This document shows, piece by piece, positions 58,985 to 64,000 of a DNA stretch of 64,000 nt. How positions within the stretch are numbered: position 1 is the first letter of the stretch; each line of letters begins with the position of its first letter. This stretch comes from Rhodopseudomonas palustris (GTDB lineage: Bacteria > Pseudomonadota > Alphaproteobacteria > Rhizobiales > Xanthobacteraceae), in NCBI RefSeq assembly GCF_007005445.1, contig NZ_CP041387.1:4417501-4481500 (forward strand), read 5' to 3'. A program made the translations under genes and the position numbers. The notes beneath the pieces are model-generated. The model did no database searches and was not told where the DNA came from. It was given only the letters and a program-made list of their open reading frames with translations.

Positions 58985-61558
58985 ATGACCGCCCTCGCCA
59001 CCGGGCGCCCTGCCCGTGCACGCTCCCGGATGCTTCCGCTGCGCTACGCGCTGCGCGAGATGCGCGGCGGGCTGAACGGATTCTACGTGTTCATCGCCTG
59101 CATCGCGCTCGGGGTGATGGCGATCGCCGGCGTCGGCTCGGTCGCCGCCAGTCTCGGCGACGGTCTCGCCCGCGAGGGCCGGACCCTGCTGGGGGGTGAT
59201 GCGGCGTTCGCGCTGATCCAACGCGAAGCCGCCCCGAACGAAGTGGAATTCCTGCGCAGCCGCGGCGAGGTCTCGGTCGCCGCCACGATGCGCGGGATGG
59301 CCCGCACCGACGACGGTCGCTCGGCGCTGGTCGAGCTCAAGGCCGTCGACAGCGCCTATCCGCTGCTCGGCGAGTTGAAGCTCGAGCCGTCGCTGCCGCT
59401 CGCCGACGTCCTGGCCCGGCGCGGCGACACCTATGGCGCCGCCGCCGACGCCGCGCTGCTGGCGCGGCTCGATCTGAAGATCGGCGACACGATCCAGGTC
59501 GGAAGCGTCAACCTGCAGATCCGCAGCGCAGTCGCCGCCGAGCCGGACAAGCTGTCCGGCAATATCGGCTTCGGTCCGCGGCTGCTGATCAGCGAGGACG
59601 GCTTGCGCGCCACGCAATTGCTGCAGCCCGGCAGCCTGGTGCGCTGGACCTATCGGGTCCGGCTTCCGGACAACGGCACCGACGACCGCGCAGCGCAGCG
59701 CCTGGCCGACGACACCCGCGCGGCGCTGCCGCAAGCCGGATGGGAAATCCGGACCCGCAGCAACGCCTCGCCGCAACTCGAACGCAGCATCACGCGGTTC
59801 ACCCAGTTCCTGACCCTGGTCGGGCTCGCCGCCCTGGTGGTCGGGGGCGTCGGCGTCGCCAACGCGGTGAAGAGCCATATCGACCGCCGCCGCGACGTGA
59901 TCGCGACGCTGAAGGCGGTCGGCGGGACCGGCGGGGACGTGTTCGCGATCTATCTCACCCAGGTCATCGTGCTGGCCGCGATCGGCGCGGTGATCGGACT
60001 GGCGCTGGGCGCTGCGATCCCGTTCGCGATCGTCGGCCTGTTCGGCCAGATGCTGCCGCTGCCGGTGGTCGCGGCACTGCATCCCGGCGAACTGGCGCTG
60101 TCGCTGATGTACGGATTGCTGACCGCGCTGGCGTTCGGGCTGTGGCCGCTGGCCCAGGTCCGCGACGTTCCGGTGGCGACGCTGTTCCGGGAGGCGTCGA
60201 CCGCAGCCGGCCACTGGCCGCGCTGGACCCACATGGCCTGGATGGGGGTGGTGATCGCTGCGCTGCTGGCGCTGGTGATCGGCCTGGCCTACGACAAGCG
60301 GGTCGCCGTTGCGGTGGTCGGTGCGACGCTCGCGGTATTCGTACTGCTGCGCGGCGTCGCCGCCGCCCTGATGGCGATCGCCCGGCGGCTGCCGAGGTCG
60401 CGCATCACCATGCTGCGGCTGGCGGTCGCCAACATCCATCGCCCCGGCGCCTTGACGCCGTCGGTGGTGTTGTCGCTCGGCCTGGGGCTGGCGGTGCTGG
60501 TCACGGTGTCGCAGATCGACGGCAACCTGCGGCGGCAGTTCAGCGCCGCGCTGCCGGAAAAGGCACCGACCTTTTTCTTCATCGATATCCCTTCCGGCGA
60601 GACCGAGGCGTTCAGCGCCTTCCTGCGCCAGATCGCCCCGAGCGCGACGCTGGAGGACGTGCCGATGCTCCGTGGCAGGATCGTCGCGGCGCGCGGCGTC
60701 CGCGCCGAGGAGCTGAAGCCGGCGGCCGACGCCGAATGGGTGCTGCAAAGCGACCGCGGCCTGACCTATGCGACCGAGATCCCGGCCGGCTCGAAGGTGG
60801 TCGAAGGGCGCTGGTGGCCGAAGGACTACGGCGGCCCGCCGCTGGTGTCGTTCGACAGGAAGCTGGCGCAGGGCCTCGGCCTGACGATCGGCGACAAGGT
60901 CACCGTCAACGTGCTCGGGCGTGACATCACCGCCACGATCTCCAACCTGCGCAGCATCGACTGGCAGAGCCTCGGGATCAACTTCGTCCTGGTGTTCTCG
61001 CCCGACACCTTCCGCGGCGCGCCGCACACCCACGTCGCCACGCTGACCGAGACCGGGAGCACGCCGCAGAGCGACGCTGCGCTGATCAAGCAGGTCGCCG
61101 ACAAATTCCCGATGGTGACCAGCGTCCGGGTCCGCGAGGCGCTGGAGACGGTGGGCGGGGTGGTGTCCAATCTGGCGCTGGCGGTGCGGGGCGCCAGCGC
61201 CGTGACCCTGATCTCGGCGATCCTGGTGCTCGGCGGGGCGCTGGCCGCCGGGCATCGCCATCGGGTCTACGACGCGGTGATCCTGAAGACGCTCGGAGCC
61301 ACCCGGGCACGTCTGATCGGGGCCTTCGCGCTCGAATATGCGTTGATCGGGCTGGCCACCGCGGGCTTTGCGGTGATCGCCGGGTCGGCGGCTGCGTGGC
61401 TGATTGTCACACGATTGATGACGCTCAGCTTCGTCTGGCAGGCCGGATCGGCCGCCGGGGTGGTGGCGGCGGCGCTGGTCGTCACCGTCGGTCTGGGACT
61501 GATCGGGACGCTGCTGGCCCTCAACCAGAAACCAGCTTCCGTTTTGCGAAATTTGTGA
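58985..61558 (+). CDS. FtsX-type ABC permease (YbbP-like)
   Basis: 857 residues. N-terminal membrane helix (GFYVFIACIALGVMAIAGVGS), a periplasmic domain, a helix trio at ~275-410 (FLTLVGLAALVVGGVGVANAV and onward), a second pair (~420-470), another periplasmic domain (~490-720) and a final helix set (GASAVTLISAILVLGGALAAG). This duplicated MacB/FtsX layout is that of YbbP/LolCE-like permeases. Probably removes or moves a lipid-like substrate; the cargo is unknown. Confidence 0.93.
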   Translation: MTALATGRPARARSRMLPLRYALREMRGGLNGFYVFIACIALGVMAIAGVGSVAASLGDGLAREGRTLLGGDAAFALIQREAAPNEVEFLRSRGEVSVAATMRGMARTDDGRSALVELKAVDSAYPLLGELKLEPSLPLADVLARRGDTYGAAADAALLARLDLKIGDTIQVGSVNLQIRSAVAAEPDKLSGNIGFGPRLLISEDGLRATQLLQPGSLVRWTYRVRLPDNGTDDRAAQRLADDTRAALPQAGWEIRTRSNASPQLERSITRFTQFLTLVGLAALVVGGVGVANAVKSHIDRRRDVIATLKAVGGTGGDVFAIYLTQVIVLAAIGAVIGLALGAAIPFAIVGLFGQMLPLPVVAALHPGELALSLMYGLLTALAFGLWPLAQVRDVPVATLFREASTAAGHWPRWTHMAWMGVVIAALLALVIGLAYDKRVAVAVVGATLAVFVLLRGVAAALMAIARRLPRSRITMLRLAVANIHRPGALTPSVVLSLGLGLAVLVTVSQIDGNLRRQFSAALPEKAPTFFFIDIPSGETEAFSAFLRQIAPSATLEDVPMLRGRIVAARGVRAEELKPAADAEWVLQSDRGLTYATEIPAGSKVVEGRWWPKDYGGPPLVSFDRKLAQGLGLTIGDKVTVNVLGRDITATISNLRSIDWQSLGINFVLVFSPDTFRGAPHTHVATLTETGSTPQSDAALIKQVADKFPMVTSVRVREALETVGGVVSNLALAVRGASAVTLISAILVLGGALAAGHRHRVYDAVILKTLGATRARLIGAFALEYALIGLATAGFAVIAGSAAAWLIVTRLMTLSFVWQAGSAAGVVAAALVVTVGLGLIGTLLALNQKPASVLRNL

Positions 61559-61905
61559 GTATGCAGCGGCGCGGCATCGGGCTGCGCGGCGCGCTGGCGC
61601 ACCGCTCCGGGCGGCCTGTAACAGGCTTGAAACGGCCACTTTCGACCAAGGTCGGACGCCGTTTTCTTTACCCTCCGGAGCGGAGCGACATTCAGCCGCG
61701 CATTAAAGCTTGCCCGGTCCGTGTTAGTTTCCCACATATCAGCATGGGTCGGACGGCCCGATGAACAGGCGTTAATTTTGGGTTCAACCTCGATTTTGGG
61801 TCGACCTCGAAGTCCGCGCAGTTTGCTCGATCGCCGTCCGGGATAAATTAGTACTGGCGCTCGCCACCCTTCGCGACCGGCCAGACAAAACTCGGGATCT
61901 CGACC
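61559..61905 (+). promoter_or_regulatory. Leader region of the Bax-inhibitor-1-like gene
   Basis: No gene is supported in these 347 bases. A tandem pair ATTTTGGGTTCAACCTCG (61775-61792) and ATTTTGGGTCGACCTCG (61793-61809) is the only clear structure, and could be a double operator. A TAAATTAG stretch at about 61844-61851 may be part of the promoter. Confidence 0.4.
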
Positions 61906-62697
61906 ATGTCGGACTTGGACCGCAACTACGCTTCTCCCTTCGGCCGGGCCGCCGGACGCGTCGAAACCGCGACCGTCGACGCCGGCCTGCGCGCCTACAT
62001 GCTGCGCATCTACAACTACATGACGATCGGCCTGGCCATCACCGGTCTGGCCGCGCTCGGCGTCTATATGGGCGCAGTGACCACGGACGCCGGCGCAGCC
62101 GCCGCCCGTGTCGGCAACACCATGCTGACCTCGTTCGGCGTGGCGATGTTCGTCAGCCCGCTGAAGTGGGTGTTCATCCTCGCCCCGCTTGCGATGGTGT
62201 TCGTCATTTCTTTCGGCATCAACCGGCTCAAGCCGGCGACCGCACAGCTTCTGTTCTGGGCGTTCTCGGCGCTGATGGGCATCTCGCTGTCGTCGATCTT
62301 CCTGGTCTACACCCACACCTCGATCGTCCGGGTGTTCTTCATCACCGCGGCGGCGTTCGGTGCGCTGAGCCTCTACGGCTACACCACCAAGCGTGACATG
62401 ACCGGGATGGGCTCGTTCCTGATCATGGGCCTGATCGGCGTCGTGATCGCCAGCCTGGTGAACCTGTTCGTCGCCTCGTCGATGCTGCAGTTCATCGTGT
62501 CGGTGGTGGGCGTGCTGGTGTTCGCCGGCCTGACCGCCTGGGACACCCAGCGGCTGAAGAACGACTACATCTACGGCGCGGGCTCGATGGGCGGAGAAGT
62601 CGCCGAGCGGGCCGCCATCACCGGCGCGCTGTCGCTGTACCTGAACTTCATCAACCTGTTCACGCTGCTGTTGCAGTTGCTCGGACAGAAGGAATAA
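61906..62697 (+). CDS. Bax inhibitor-1/YccA family membrane protein
   Basis: 263 residues with seven hydrophobic segments (YNYMTIGLAITGLAALGVYMG, ... LSLYLNFINLFTLLLQLLG). LRIYNYMTIGLAI and SSIFLVYTHTSIVRVFFITAAAFGALSLYGYTTKRDM are typical of the BI-1/YbhL group. The conserved WDTQRLK and ERAAITGALSLYLNF follow. Such proteins are proposed Ca2+ leak channels or protease modulators. Confidence 0.92.
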   Translation: MSDLDRNYASPFGRAAGRVETATVDAGLRAYMLRIYNYMTIGLAITGLAALGVYMGAVTTDAGAAAARVGNTMLTSFGVAMFVSPLKWVFILAPLAMVFVISFGINRLKPATAQLLFWAFSALMGISLSSIFLVYTHTSIVRVFFITAAAFGALSLYGYTTKRDMTGMGSFLIMGLIGVVIASLVNLFVASSMLQFIVSVVGVLVFAGLTAWDTQRLKNDYIYGAGSMGGEVAERAAITGALSLYLNFINLFTLLLQLLGQKE

Positions 62698-62726
62698 CGG
62701 TCTCCGACGGAGACCCCGACGGATCG

Positions 62727-62757
62727 AAGCCCCGGCCCTGCGCCGGGGCTTTTGTTT
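62727..62757 (+). terminator. Intrinsic terminator after the BI-1-like gene
   Basis: AAGCCCCGGC (62727-62736) and GCCGGGGCTT (62742-62751) form a perfect stem with a five-base loop, followed by TTGTTTT. Confidence 0.9.
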
Positions 62758-62853
62758 TGGACGATAAGCATTGCGCGAGAGACGGTGGCCACGCGCCCGC
62801 ACGGAGCGTATGACGGCGCCGCCTCACCCTGTCGCGACCGCCCGAGACAGCCG

Positions 62854-63384
62854 ATGTCCAATGTCCTGATCCGCCCGGCGACGTCCGCCGACCTGCCCGC
62901 CGTCACTGCGATCTACGAGCAGGCCGTCCGGTTCGGCACCGCGACCTTCGAACTGACGCCGCCCGACCTCGCCGAGATGACCCGGCGGTTCGAAGCCCTG
63001 ACCGGCGCCGGCTTTCCCTATCTGGTTGCGGCAGCCGACGGCGCGATCGCCGGCTACGCCTATGCGGGGCCATACCGGCCGCGGCCGGCGTATCGGTTCA
63101 CGGTGGAGAATTCGATCTACCTCGAGCCGGCGGCGCACCGCCGCGGCATCGGCAGCGCGCTGCTGGACGATCTGGTCGCGATCTGTACCAGCCGCGGCTT
63201 CCGGCAGATGATCGCGGTGATCGGCGATTCCGCCAATGCGGCCTCGATCGCGCTACACCGCAAGGCCGGGTTCGTGCCGATCGGCACCCACACCGACGTT
63301 GGGTTCAAGTTCGGTCGCTGGCTGGATTCGGTGCTGATGCAGCGGACGCTGGGGGACGGCGGCAGGACGGTGCCGGAAGCCTGA
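62854..63384 (+). CDS. GNAT N-acetyltransferase (phosphinothricin acetyltransferase-like)
   Basis: 176 residues from ATG 62854; the longer frame upstream crosses the terminator. LIRPATSADLPAVTAIYEQAV at the start, YAGPYRPRPAYRFTVENSIYLEPAAHRRGIGSALLDDL (acetyl-CoA loop RRGIGSA, ~93-99) and GFVPIGTHTDVGFKFGRW near the end are typical of the PAT/MnaT subgroup, which acetylate methionine sulfone/sulfoximine or phosphinothricin. The natural substrate is not known here. Confidence 0.9.
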   Translation: MSNVLIRPATSADLPAVTAIYEQAVRFGTATFELTPPDLAEMTRRFEALTGAGFPYLVAAADGAIAGYAYAGPYRPRPAYRFTVENSIYLEPAAHRRGIGSALLDDLVAICTSRGFRQMIAVIGDSANAASIALHRKAGFVPIGTHTDVGFKFGRWLDSVLMQRTLGDGGRTVPEA

Positions 63385-63393
63385 TCCAAGGGA

Positions 63394-63495
63394 GTCATTC
63401 CGGGGCGCTCACGAAAGTGAGCGAACCCGGAATCCAGAGGTTGTCAGCAACGATCGAGATTCCGGGTTCGCCGCTACGCTCCGCCCCGGAATGAC
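63394..63495. repeat. Dispersed palindromic repeat, family A, copy 2
   Basis: GTCATTCCGGGGCGCTCACG opens and CCGCCCCGGAATGAC closes it; the inner CGAACCCGGAATC and GATTCCGGGTTCG blocks are perfect inverse matches. It corresponds to the copy at 32164-32280 and again lies between convergent 3' ends. Confidence 0.85.
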
Positions 63496-63504
63496 GGAGG
63501 GAGG

Positions 63505-63873
63505 TCACACCAGCGCCAGCTTGCGATCGATCACCAGCAGCACGCGATCGAGTTCGTGGCCGCGGCGCAGGATCTGGCCGGAGGCGCCGATCACGCAATA
63601 GGCCCCCTGCTTGCGTGCCAGCCGCGGATCCTTGACGATGCGGTAGATCGGAACTTCCGACGCGCGCCGAAAGATCGAGAACACCGCATGATCTTTCAGG
63701 AAGTCGATGGCGTAATCGCGCCACTCGCCCGCAGCCACCATCCGGCCGTAGAGATTGAGGATGCGATTGAGCTCCAGGCGGTTGAAGGTCACCCGTCCCT
63801 GCAGCGGAGCTGCGCCTGAGCGCTCCGCTGCGCGGCTCTCGCTGGGATCAGCCTCCCCGGAAATCAGATCCAT
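63505..63873 (-). CDS. DUF2794 family protein
   Basis: 122 residues. RVTFNRLELNRILNLYGRMVAAGEWRDYAIDFLKDHAVFSIFRR and ARKQGAYCVIGASGQILRRGHELDRVL are the hallmarks of DUF2794, a family restricted to alphaproteobacteria. Soluble, no known function. The N-terminal ~25 residues are variable. Confidence 0.88.
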   Translation of the reverse strand: MDLISGEADPSESRAAERSGAAPLQGRVTFNRLELNRILNLYGRMVAAGEWRDYAIDFLKDHAVFSIFRRASEVPIYRIVKDPRLARKQGAYCVIGASGQILRRGHELDRVLLVIDRKLALV

Positions 63874-64000
63874 CGGCGCCTCCTGTCACGACGCTGACAT
63901 GATTGCGCCGGCCGCGCACGGCCGCAAGGGGATCGAAAGCAGCACGCTCGCAAACCAGCCGATCGCCGAACCGATCTCACGGCTTCGTTAGCCGAATTCT
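63874..64000. other. Window end, upstream of the DUF2794 gene
   Basis: Nothing identifiable; the promoter of the leftward DUF2794 gene should lie here. A 31-codon frame at 63898 lacks a ribosome site and is not called. Confidence 0.4.

Noticed and set aside
58262..61639. 1125-codon minus-strand frame opposite the ABC transporter genes
   Set aside because: Gln/Arg/His-rich shadow; the plus-strand ABC ATPase and permease have full motif sets.

Overview
The window is a piece of an alphaproteobacterial chromosome, most likely Rhodopseudomonas palustris or a close relative (Bradyrhizobium group, Nitrobacteraceae). This rests on the high-GC coding style, the obg-proB-proA-nadD-rsfS-rlmH-envC-ctpA-rppH order, an F1-only atpHAGDC operon, an mdh-sucCDAB-lpdA operon, and three or four families of dispersed palindromic repeats typical of that group. 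No database was searched; all names come from motifs and known family features.

Positions 1 to about 13,236 are accessory DNA: the right part of an integrative mobilizable element inserted at the 3' end of a tRNA-Ser(CGA) gene. Its left end lies outside the window. From the tRNA inward it carries a tyrosine integrase, a 5-methylcytosine DNA methyltransferase with a perfect inverted repeat abutting its start codon, an HUH-type (Rep-like) protein, a serine resolvase behind a perfect palindrome with a 2-bp core, a MobC-relaxase mobilization operon with a coupled unknown gene, and a translationally coupled pair: a ~1000-residue protein with two GHKL ATPase modules (MutL/MORC-like at the N-terminus, histidine-kinase-like at the C-terminus) and a receiver-like protein that runs off the left edge. 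That pair is the best candidate for an undescribed system. It looks like a soluble two-component relay without a membrane sensor or DNA-binding output, sitting in a mobile element beside a DNA methylase, a setting typical of defence genes.

Positions 13,240-32,150 are core genome: a ROK-family sugar kinase-like protein whose halves appear circularly permuted, rplU-rpmA, a GNAT acetyltransferase, two small charged proteins (one of 57 codons), an EamA transporter, obg, proB, a parDE module whose toxin is frameshifted, proA, nadD, rsfS, rlmH, an EnvC-like amidase activator, ctpA, a transposase C-terminal relic, a divergent polysaccharide deacetylase, rppH, a glycosyltransferase-like gene, a UDP-glucuronate decarboxylase-like gene and a second rppH paralogue.

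Positions 32,290-46,500 hold the leftward F1-ATPase operon (atpHAGDC, closed by an intrinsic terminator), an RlpA-like secreted protein with a natural histidine tract, priA, a XerC-type recombinase, a DUF4337 membrane protein, a DASS-type anion symporter and an unknown membrane protein. Positions 45,098-55,380 hold the leftward TCA-cycle cluster mdh-sucC-sucD-sucA-sucB, then a MAPEG protein, an SDR oxidoreductase and lpdA. zapE and thpR follow on the same strand. A tesA-like esterase and an ABC transporter (ATPase plus FtsX-type permease) are divergent with overlapping start codons. The window closes with a Bax-inhibitor-1 protein, a GNAT acetyltransferase and a DUF2794 protein.
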